In this document: positions 36,201 through 46,400 of the stretch, piece after piece
Layout of the letters: each line of letters opens with the position of its first letter
How positions within the stretch are numbered: the stretch's first letter is position 1
Source: Ciona savignyi
Lineage: Eukaryota; Chordata; Ascidiacea; Phlebobranchia; Cionidae
Direction: 5' to 3'
Assembly: GCA_000149265.1 (NCBI GenBank)
Contig: CH002072.1
Coordinates: 1-64,000, forward strand
Length of the DNA: 64,000 nt
Notes under the pieces: model-generated
The model's input: only the letters and a program-made list of their open reading frames with translations
Told to the model about the DNA's origin: nothing
Databases searched by the model: none
Program-made: the position numbers and the translations under genes

Positions 36201-39200
36201 AATTAAACTGAAGGAAAATCTCAATCATATACATCACACTGCAATAGCTCGGGTAATATGACTGTGCACGGTAATCTAAACCCACGTTCCTATTTTACAA
36301 ATGAACGTCTTAATTGTAAATGTTTGTGTAACCTGACCACCAAAATGAAGCTGCCTGGGATAACACTGTTTAATTGAATATATATAGAAAGTACCAACAC
36401 AATGAGTTTTACTTAATTCGGTAATTTGTCGGTATTGTTTTATTTGTTCTTTTTATCATATTATGTTGACTAACTAACCTATAGTACCTTTTCAGTCAAT
36501 AATACTTATTGAAGAATAAAGAAGAACTTTATCAAGCGCATAAAATTTAGATTTTCGGAAAGTTAAAACGAAATTAAAAATTTTTTTGTTTGTATTAGCT
36601 ACTCCGATTACTTGCCCATCAGAGTGTGAAGGATGTATCGGTCCATGTTCTTTAAGCTCAACTGGAAGTTGTGACTGTTCCTGCATCGATGGCTACTTTC
36701 CCACTCAATTGGATTGTCAACCAGGTGTCACAAAACCATACAACCCCCATCTTCATTATTAACCCCCTGTTCTCATTTAAAGTTGTTTGCAAAGAGGAAA
36801 CATTGGTTCACCCAACTTTGCTGATAAACGTCACGTTCCCATCCTTACAAGCTGGATTCCAAAGCTCAAGTATAGAGAAATGTCGGAGCGAAACTGTGAA
36901 CAGTAAGCATGAATGGTTGGCTAGCCTAAATGATATAGCTTTGTTCGGTTACTCATGCTTAGTCTTAGGCACACTAGAGATTTTTACTGTTTTTGTACTT
37001 ATAGTTTGATTGCCTTAAATCTGTTAATTGTCTCCACTTATTCATGACTGATAAAAAGTTGGTTGTACCTTTCACCTAAGGGTTCGATTTCAACTCTTGA
37101 AATATTACGCTTCACAGGTGGCAAACCATATGGAACTCGAAGTTGTTTATTGAACGGATCTTCCACTACTCCAATTTGGTAGACATCGTGTGACAGAGGA
37201 ATACAGGTGTGTAGAACCATCATCTATTCAAGCCTCTATAATCTTAATGTATTTAATCCAACCAGAATATTGCCAATGTCACCATAACTTCAACCGAGGA
37301 AAGAGTAGCGGTCGCTAACGATCTGGAAGTTCTAACATCAAACCCAGAATCACTGAGTTCCGATGATGTCACTAACACTGTACAAGCTCTGGATAATCTC
37401 CTGAATGTACCAAGCATAACACCAGAGGTTCGTCATATTACTTTCATATTTCCCACAGTCTTGTTGTTTTGGAGACATACACCCGACTATAAACTAGTAA
37501 CACCTTTAAGAATATTAAACTTAAATATTCCATAAAAGTTGTTTGTTTTGCAATTGACCATCATAACATGAACAGGTATCACTTTCAGCCGTGACAGTGG
37601 TAAGTAACATGTTGAATGTACCTGATGATGTATTCGTTGCCAGCACTGGAACTGAAAGGTATTGTCTTTGTCTAGATATAATGCGAAATGATTAACGTTT
37701 CAATCAGATTGTTGACGGCCATTGAATCTGTTGGAATGAAGGTTGAACTTGATGAGAATGGAGTTTATGAAGCTGTGACATCTAATGTCGGTATAGCTGC
37801 AATTCAACCTGCTGTTGGTACCGGTGAGTAATAACAAGTGGTGTCAAATATTGGAACAAACATTTGATTCCTGTAATAGTTATCATGCGAAGTGCATTTG
37901 GAGTTGACAACCTCCCAACCAACTCCGAACTGGGCTTTCGTTCAGACCAAGTTCATCTTTTCGGCAGTGGAGCACCAGACAACGTCACTGGTTCTATCTC
38001 GGTACCAAACAGTGCAGGTTGTCAGTCTAAAATACTTTTTTAACGGCTTCACTGAACAAAGCTTTGATTACAAATTGTTTTTGTCGCACGATTCGTGTGT
38101 TTTAAAAGAAGACAAGCCAATCGTGAAAATTTATCATTCAAATTAGCCAAAAGTATTAAACTTTCCTCGTTGCTTACTGCTATTTATTAATCTGTCTTCC
38201 GTTTATTTTAAATTAATTTTATTAATCCAAATTGGTTACTCATTGTAACTTGATGTAAACTAAAAACCGATTTTGTTTTAGCATTAAACAATCTGGGAAC
38301 GTCAGAACGCATCAGTTTTCTTGCATTTTCAAACGACAAGTTGTTCATATCTTCAAAGGGTAAATACGATGATGTCAATTCTGTAGTAGTCTTGTCCGCT
38401 ACAATTGGACAAACCTCCGTCACGAATTTGGTTGATCCTGTCATAGTTCAACTTAGGACTAATATGGTGGGTTAATTTCTTTCGTTGTTGAAATATGTAA
38501 TAATTGTGGAAAGCAATGAATTATCATCATTTAAGAGGCTGACGTTTTACCCGTTCTAACAACTGTATTTAAACACAAATTAATAACTTGGTTTGTATAT
38601 AAACATGTATGATTTTAACCTTATCATTTTGGACAGCCAATTTGGTTAACATAGAGATTGAACTTTTATCTTATAACAGACCTTAAACAATGGAAGTGAT
38701 GGTAGATCATCATCTTGTGTGTTTTGGGACGAAGATATTCAAAGTTGGGCTAATGGTGATGTCGACTCTAAAGTTGAAGAAACTGCCGACTCCGTTGTTT
38801 GTCATTTCAACCATCTCACCAACTTCGCAACTTTACTGGTTTAAAAACTCTTATTTCCAATTAGATAGCTTAGTGGTAACTGAAGGAAAGTCTTAATCAC
38901 TGCAATAGCTCCAATAACCCCACAGTGGGCGCGAGATGATCTGACAATCGTCCGTGTGATAACGTCCTTGGTTTTTTTCCATTCACCAGAATAGAACATG
39001 AAGATCCTACCGTATTTGAACCATTATTTGTTTGGCAATATGTTGTTCTTTGTTATAAACTGAACACAATAAATCAAATGATTTCCAGGCTCGAGATGAT
39101 ACTGGTAATACCAAGTGGTTAGAGAGGTTATCAATTGTTGGAAGTTCAATTTCAAGTTTTTTTCTCGTTCTCACACTACTAAGCTTGGTATGCTTTTGGT

Positions 39201-40217
39201 AAGTTTGTCTAAATAGATAGTATATACTTTAAATAACCACATTTACTTTAAATGTGTGTTTAAGTATAATATACTTCCATATAATCACTTAAAACCGCTA
39301 AACCTATATATTTACGAGACCCTGATGTCCAAAATACAAGTAGAACAACTACTCACGTAACAAATATAAAACCCATAAATTCCAACATTTATTTGCAGCA
39401 AACGCATGAATGGCAAGAAGCCAAGAGGAACGGTCCTCCTTATTAACCTCTCGTTATCGCTATTGCCGCTTAATCTGCTCCTCATCATCGATCCAAGTTT
39501 TGTTTCTTCGTCATCTAAGTCGTGTTTAGTAGTCGGTATTTTACTTCATCACTCTCTTCTGGCTGCGTTAATCTGGATCGCTCTTCTGGTTACTTCGGTC
39601 CCTAATAAAGGAGTCCACAACGTTAGTGCAAGAAGTGGCTATTGCAACTATTTTATTTAATTTATGACGAATATGTTTTACAGTCACTAAGTAAATTAAA
39701 ATCACGAGTATGGCAAGCAAGCCTGTGTGAGATTCTCGTTATGTTGGTTATATTGTCCCTTTCCTTCAATTCTGCTGTGGTATATGGATACAGCTTTACT
39801 GTTCTCAACTCTCTGCAAGGTATGTCTATCGTCTAGTAGCTTTAATCCTTACCCTGGTTTCTTGTTATGTGATACAATAGCCGGGTTGTAAACACAATCC
39901 TAATGTTTGTGATACCGTGTTGGTACATATAAATGTCGAGAAACCCTCTTTTATGAATAAGCATTGCATGTAATTAAAGCAACAAATGGAACGCAACAAC
40001 AAATACATGATCTTGTAATATTGACATTAAAGGTTTTTTCGTCTTCTCTGTGGTCATTATCTGCATCAAAATGACAAGAAGGGAAAGTCACATCACAACT
40101 CGATCGTCGGGAACTCAACAATCAACTGGAAATACCAAGTCAGTTTGGGATTTACCTCACTATCTTGGGTTTAAATGGATTACTTATATAGTTAAGGCAT
40201 CATGCTCCATGATGTAA
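33286..40217 (+). CDS. Adhesion GPCR with FN3-like domains, GAIN/GPS (right duplicate), one in-frame stop
   Basis: Nineteen exons, all joins in phase, about 1015 codons: 33286-33350 (signal peptide), 33460-33538, 33691-33955, 34436-34693 and 34750-35019 (FN3; WSAVNGSVRYRVSW, VSWTAPTGG.DIVDYVVEW), 35621-35899 (FN3-like), 36599-36724 (Cys-rich, CEGCIGPCSLSSTGSCDCSC), 36783-36902, 37118-37206 (HormR-like), 37266-37427, 37576-37658, 37708-37823, 37880-38017 and 38282-38466 (GAIN), 38680-38838 (GPS: CVFWDEDIQSW and CHFNHLTNFA), 39089-39198 (TM1), 39399-39621 (TM2-3), 39684-39819 (TM6-7, NSLQG), 40033-40217 (tail). It would act at the cell surface as a self-cleaved adhesion receptor; HLT is the usual GPS cleavage triplet. 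Oddities: an in-frame TAG at 37180-37182 between W and TSC of the HormR-like exon, and no room for TM4-TM5 (intron 39622-39683 is 62 bp). The first acceptor of the third exon lies in SINE-derived sequence. Skipping the stop exon would break the frame. Confidence 0.82.
36105..36280 (+). mobile_element. Diverged SINE copy in GPCR intron
   Basis: Worn plus-strand copy: GAGTTGTGTCCATGGACAAG and CATCACACTGCAATAGCTCG are recognisable. It lies in the intron before the Cys-rich exon. Confidence 0.7.
38866..39010 (+). mobile_element. SINE 3' fragment in GPCR intron
   Basis: AATCACTGCAATAGCTCC, CCCACAGTGGGCGCGAGATG and GATAACGTCCTTGG mark a tail fragment between the GPS and TM1 exons. The left duplicate has this same fragment (27013-27115), where it marks the right side of the ectodomain deletion. 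Confidence 0.8.
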
Positions 40218-40590
40218 CCCGACTATAAAGGGTATTATGAGTTAGCATTCCCATGTATAAATTGTTAGGCAAGTGTATTTCAAAACCTCCCCTGTCACTG
40301 CTATAGGAGCTTTAACCTCACACCTTTCAAACAAATACTCTTAAATATTTCAGATTGCGACGTCCAATTAAAACGACTTTCCAAGGCAATAAAGGAAAGT
40401 TACAAACCAAATCACACTGACGCAACCATATTAACGCAAGTGTTTTAAATTAATTCATTATTTCTTTTAAACTTTTTATTTTTAAAGGTGTCAACTGACC
40501 TTAGTAGAATTTAATTTATTTTTTTCTATGGTTCACCTTTTAAAGGCCACATAACTCTTCTAAAGTCAGCTCCAAAACATTACTAGTCCG

Positions 40591-40818
40591 GCCCGTTGAT
40601 CTACCGGTTAAGTGCGTCGCCTTTCAATCGAAAGGTTGAAGGTGCGAAACTGGTCGCTACCTAGTCGGGTGTGTCCTTGGGCAAGGCACTTTACGGACAT
40701 TGCCTGAACCAAGCAAATTAATGGGTTCTACCAAATTGAAGGAACACGTCTATCATATACAACACACTGCAATAACTCCGGTAACCCGACGATGGGCGCG
40801 AGGTGATCTGACTCAGCG
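40591..40818 (+). mobile_element. SINE copy, right GPCR duplicate
   Basis: Same truncated plus-strand insertion as 29919-30142, at the matching place after the TM exons. Confidence 0.9.
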
Positions 40819-41770
40819 CAATAATAAACTCTTCGTTTTTTTCCGTCTTTTTATCCTGTGCGGCGATTTGTTGAATTTGCTATAGATAAATAGGCCTACA
40901 TGATTAATACAAAAATGACTAAACTAACCTTATAGTTTGTTAAGTTTAAAATGTAAAAATTGCTAAAACACGCCTATGTGTTGTTAGAATATCAGAAAAA
41001 AAACCTTATATTAAATTTCAGCTGGGAAGAATAACCCGACGACAAGCACAAGCGATGCAACGATTTCTTCTCAAGTGTTTCTGATATTTGAAATGTTTCT
41101 TTTATGTTAATAATGTACATTTGTATTTACATCAGTCGTTGTACTTTTTTAGTTTAAAAATAGCCTCTAACTAAACTGCTAGGCAGTAAGCAGGAAGGAA
41201 ACTTAGCTCCAGTGACCGAATAGTGGCTTCTGCGGTTTCCAACCATCGGGAATAAACCTGGATCACTTTTGTACCAATGAAATGTTCTGTATTATTTATT
41301 AGATATTTTAAAATAATAATTTAGTTTGGCTTAACCCGCTTTTATAATTTTGTATTTTATATTAGCCCACATTTTTGTATATATAATACTTTAGCTGTGT
41401 TCATAAAACTTATATTAGAATTTGTTTATTGTTGACGTATTTCGAGAATTGCCAAGCACAGAACCAATTGTTAACGCGACAGTTAAGTAATTGACGACAA
41501 AAGAATAAAGCAAACTCTTAATATTTTAATTCGGAATTCTAAAAGTTTTAATAGGATAGCCAGTTCCTACCATTAACCAACCTACATGCCTGTTACGAGC
41601 GTGAAACAGAAAAAAAGCGAAAGAATGAAACACAAAAAAAAATTCTTTCGTTCGGCTTTGAAGGGAAGCCATGTCAAAGAAAAATGTTTAATCTTAACTG
41701 TAATTTCATCTTGGAAAGTGTACGAGTGCCCGCCCGAGTTTTTGTTTATTTTATTTAAACGGTTAGATTT

Positions 41771-41840
41771 TCGCGATTTTGACTGGGCTGCAACGCTTCT
41801 CCACTCAATATGTGACGTCATTTGATTGACAGATGCGATA
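41771..41840 (-). pseudogene. Truncated SRP RNA gene: promoter joined to 3' end
   Basis: Minus strand: the SRP promoter block with TGACGTCA (41813-41820) and a GAGTGGAG stretch runs directly into GCGTTGCAGCC.AGTCAA.ATCGCG. That matches the 3' end of the SRP RNA at 15017-15041 in 23 of 25 positions. The RNA body between is gone. Promoter and 3' domain both carry a GGAG(C)G motif, so a deletion between short matches is likely. Because the promoter is present this is a DNA-level copy, not a retro-copy. Confidence 0.65.
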
Positions 41841-42155
41841 CGTAGACGTCACTTCTTTCATTTCAAATATTCGAAAATCAAAATCGCTTTATCGAAGTGG
41901 CGCCTACAGATTTAAAAGTTAGGGGAAGCTAAATTTACGCATTATTTGATGTCGTAATTTTAGAGTTGTTATTTGTTAGACAACCTGGTCTAGATAAGCA
42001 TAAATAAAAATTTTGGAATATAAATTGAGCATGGCGCTTAAACACGGCTAAACCAGTTTTAATCCTGTTTTTTTCGGAATGTTATTGCGCTAACCACTGC
42101 TTTACCACTTCAATAACATAAGAAGAATAAAGATTTATTCCTAAATCATGATTTT

Positions 42156-42255
42156 NNNNNNNNNNNNNNNNNNNNNNNNNNNNNNNNNNNNNNNNNNNNN
42201 NNNNNNNNNNNNNNNNNNNNNNNNNNNNNNNNNNNNNNNNNNNNNNNNNNNNNNN
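42156..42255. other. Assembly gap (100 N)
   Basis: Placeholder-sized gap. The left duplicate suggests about 45-55 real bases are missing (compare 30785-30840). Confidence 0.8.
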
Positions 42256-42387
42256 TCATTGTTCGATAACATAAACCCAGATATGTAAAAACAGAAATTT
42301 ATGTACTAAACTCAGGGGAATACCCCGAAGCCATGAAAAACTAATTCGGACAGTTTTCACAAGAAACGTATGAAATGTTCGTAAAAT

Positions 42388-42681
42388 CACCCGATCCGCC
42401 ATTTTTTTCATCGCTTGTAGCAGCATAAAAATGAGACAGATCGTCGGTTGTAGCGGGACTGACCTTAGTTCAGCCAATCAAAATCCTTTACGAGTCGGCC
42501 CCTATATTCTACAACCGGCAAGGAACGCAATCCATGTAGATACAGCAAGTATAGTATCTGCCGCTTCAATCGGGATTTGCCATCTGCCTGCAGATAAATC
42601 GCATATGACAGTCCCGCTACAAGCGAAGATCTGTCCTATTTTTACGCCGCTACAAGCGATAAAAAATTGGCCGATCGGATG
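42388..42681. mobile_element. Inverted-repeat element (MITE-like), copy 2
   Basis: Same terminal repeats as 30977-31315 but a shorter middle. The left flank matches the other copy; the right flank does not. Confidence 0.8.
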
Positions 42682-43433
42682 AAATCTGACACGAATAACT
42701 GCACATGGAAAATACGTTTGGTTTGGTAGCCATGGAAACCTCGCGTTTATACTTGCAGAAACAAAACTATGACAGCCGGGGTTTAAACTCTCTGAAAATT
42801 TGGATAGCATGGACCTAATGGGCACAAATCTGACAATAACATATATTGTGTAATGAACATGGATAACACAAACTACATACACGGTGTATAAAATACACCA
42901 AATGTGGTTAACGACCCTGCTCGCATAAATATATAGAATGGAAATTGTGTTTTACGAATAGTGGTGGTGGTTGACACTTTCTAGTTTTAATTGCATTTGT
43001 GCTTGTAGGATTCGTGTGCGTGATGTAATTTGATTACGCTCCACCGACTATGTGACGTCATTGATTGACAGCTGCTTCAGATGCCAAACGCATCATTCAA
43101 ACAAACAATTTAAACTGTTGAGACAACGAGAAGGTGTTCACCTTGGGAAATTTCCGTAAATATTTAAGGAAATGACTTCAAATTTAATTCTGTGTCACCG
43201 TTTGTTCAAACGCCTTACTATAAATATATCGATGGCCAAATTTTAAATAAAAACTCGGAAAAAACAGTTTCAATATTTGCTCCTCAATGCGCTCCTTAAA
43301 TCACTTTTAAGTCTTAACAACTAGATTCCAGATTGGCTAATAACCCATCCTGAATAAAAATATAAAAAAACATAAAAGTTATTATTAATTTTTTTTTATT
43401 ATTGCGCAAGAAACCATCGGAATGAATCGATTC
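42682..43433. promoter_or_regulatory. Intergenic; third SRP-type promoter block at 43034-43080 (-)
   Basis: On the minus strand GCAGCTGTCAATCAATGACG, then ACATAGTCGGTGGAGCG repeat the SRP promoter block. Neither a TATA-like box nor SRP RNA follows. The rest of this spacer holds no recognised gene. Confidence 0.45.
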
Positions 43434-46400
43434 TCAGATCATCATCGACTTACTGACTTGTTCCAAACTCCACTTATTCTTCGCGATCGCGTCTTGTTTC
43501 GACGTGTATTCTCGAACCACCGCTTCGAACTCACCCCCTAGCTTCCGGTATGCCTCTAACTGGTGGGTGATGCTATCCAGCTCTTGTTGCCGGGATTTCA
43601 ATTCATTCTCCTGTTCCGTACTGGGGGGAGGGTTAAATGCACAAATAATAAAGTGTAAAGATTAATTTTTTAAAATATTTAGGTAGGTGAATGCGGGTGG
43701 AAGATCTGAAACTAGACGCTAGTTGGTTGGTTGGTTGTCTCTTTGGGCAGGATACTTTTTAGACATTACCTGAAACAAGTAATTTATTTGGTTGTACTAC
43801 AAAACTTGTTCCGTACTGGGGGGTGGTTGTCATGGGGGAAAGGTAAAGAAATACAAATATTTATATTTATATCCAATTATCCAAATAGTTTAATGGGTTA
43901 GTGCCGGTGAAAGGACCGAAACTGGCTAGTTGGTCGTATTCTTCAAAGCAATTAGTAGAGATTGCCCGAACCAAGTGGATTAAGGAGTTCTACAAAATTA
44001 AACCCAATTATACTTAACACAATGCTAACCACCTGACTTGGATGAAACTAACATAAAATATTCAGATTACGAAATGACTTATAGTTTGACTCGCAAACAC
44101 CAAGCCACCCAGTGGTACAACTCCCCACTTACAATATATTCCTGAGAGCCGCCACACGGTGGGGTGTGTACGTCTCACTAAGCAACGCCACTCGAATGGA
44201 TCTGTGGGAAGTGGAGGGGTTTAATCGGTGCTGACATCAAATGAAAACATGGAACAACAGCTTGGAGTGCGGAAGTATAAACTCCAAATTTTGAATGGTT
44301 AGAACTTAGAATAGGATATTCATGTTTATCCTCGTGAATGGGAAAACCAAGGGGGTTATCACACGGGCAATCGTCAGATTACAAATTAAAATTTGGCCTT
44401 CAACGTTAATTAAGCTTTTCAATTTTCAAGGAAGTTTCTAACTTTCGCTGTTGTTGTCCAGCAGCTACCCTTATATGGGTGCCATCTCCAATTGAATTAC
44501 TTGGTAGGTTAACATGTCGCCTTTTAATAAAGGTGTTGAATGTGCATCTGCTAGCTGATTTGTTGGAAAAAGTTGCCGATGTACGGAGGGGTATGGCTGT
44601 ATGTGTTTAGGTTGCAGATCCAAGCTTTAATTTTAAATTGTAAAAAAAATCTAAGACTTCCTATGTCAGGATTTTGAGTGACAGTCGTTTTTGTGAGGTC
44701 AGTTTGCATTGGAGAGATAGAGAGAATAATTAGTTTGCCTGAACCTAGCAAATTATGGGGTTCTACTGAAGGAACGTTCTCTTATATTATACACAACACA
44801 CTGCAATAGCTCTGGTAACCCGACGATTGCCAGTGTAAGAACACTCCCCCTTTACATGAAACCTAAACAAAGTTAAATCAACCTTAGTTTGGCTGCCAGC
44901 GTCTCAAACGATTGAACCGAGTCGTTTATTAAAATCTTCGTCTTTTCACATTGCAGTGTGAAGGTATACTTGTTGATTATCTTGCTCAGGATATCAACAC
45001 AACCATGTAGTTCCTGTGGGGGGGGTAAGTTTGATTGGGAGGGGTGTTGAAGGGAAACCCTCTGAATTAAGTCTAGATGCATATTCATGTATCGTGACTA
45101 TCTAACAAACTATGGCAGCCAAGTAATTTTTTTTGACCCGCCAAATACTTTCGACAGGTTGCAAGACTTAATAACGATGTCACACACTTACACCCTAATT
45201 ATTATGTCACAGACTCAGTTATATTTGTGTGTCGAATGGCGCCAAAGTGCTTCATGATTTTAAACAGTAATGTACTGTATTTCCTTATTCAATGTCTTTT
45301 ATCAACAGTTTTTTTTGCCTCCTTATTCCAAAAAGAAATATGTCCCTGCTGGCCATCTCTGGCCCACAACCCGTGTTCGACTCGACTATGGACACAAGAT
45401 GAGACTCACATGATGCAGACGCAGATAAGCTTCCTCCTGCATCCCCCTCAACTCCCCCATCCGCTTCCCCAACTTGAGGGATTCAAGTTTCTCTTCCCTC
45501 ACCAGCCCTCCAAGTTGGATCGCTCGAGCGTATAACACCTTCGGACTCTCTGTGTGACAATCAGTTCAATGAGGCGTGACCATGGGTGGGGAACCATATG
45601 GGGGGTCAATACAAAAATGCAGAAATATTGTACGGCTGTAAGGATCAATTGTTAACGCAACCGAGACATTTATCATAAGATACATATATCATAAAATGCA
45701 TATATCAAGAGATTCGAAATCTAGTAAAACATAATAACTTCATTAATGCACACAGAATAATCAACCTGCTTACTAACCAGGAGGGTTTGGTAAGTCATGG
45801 AGTCTCGTCAAATGCATGCAAACATCGCAAAGATGATTCTCAACGTTTGAAGCCAAAAGTTCTTTCTCTTCTTTAAGTTTCATCTTTAAAATAAATCCAC
45901 ATTAATTGAGGAACTATTGCAATGGATCTGGACTGGTCTAAATTTGATGCAAAAGTTCAAACTACCGAAAATAAAATTTCAAGAGTAGTTTTGACTGCCT
46001 GTGGAATAAAATTACATTGTGTGTGTGTGCTTAAGCATAACAACTATCGCCTGAAGACATAATAGTAATCAGACAAAATATAAAAAAAGTTCACCATCAT
46101 AGCGAATCATATAATTAATATGTAACAGACACGAAATAGGATTTTACACCACTCATATACATGATAAAATTGCTTTATGTTAAACACTTATGTTTATGGC
46201 AAACAAGAGGCCGGATTTAACACATGGTTTATCGAATACAACAATTTCAAGTCGTTACATTCCCACCACCTGATCCAGGACGACATGTGACGACACATCA
46301 GCAGGTTTGAGGTCGAATGGCTTATCGGTGTGAAGGCAATCCAGGCATTCACTCAGTTGGAACTGAGTTTGGACTGTGGACAACTGGAATAGAAATGTTG

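Larger units (their letters stand above)
32853..42681 (+). repeat. Tandem segmental duplication, right copy
   Basis: Partner of 25788-31315. It keeps the full extracellular exon series and carries an extra stretch of about 690 bp (41411-42098) that includes a truncated SRP RNA gene. The match ends at the right edge of the inverted-repeat element at 42681; flanks beyond differ. Confidence 0.92.
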
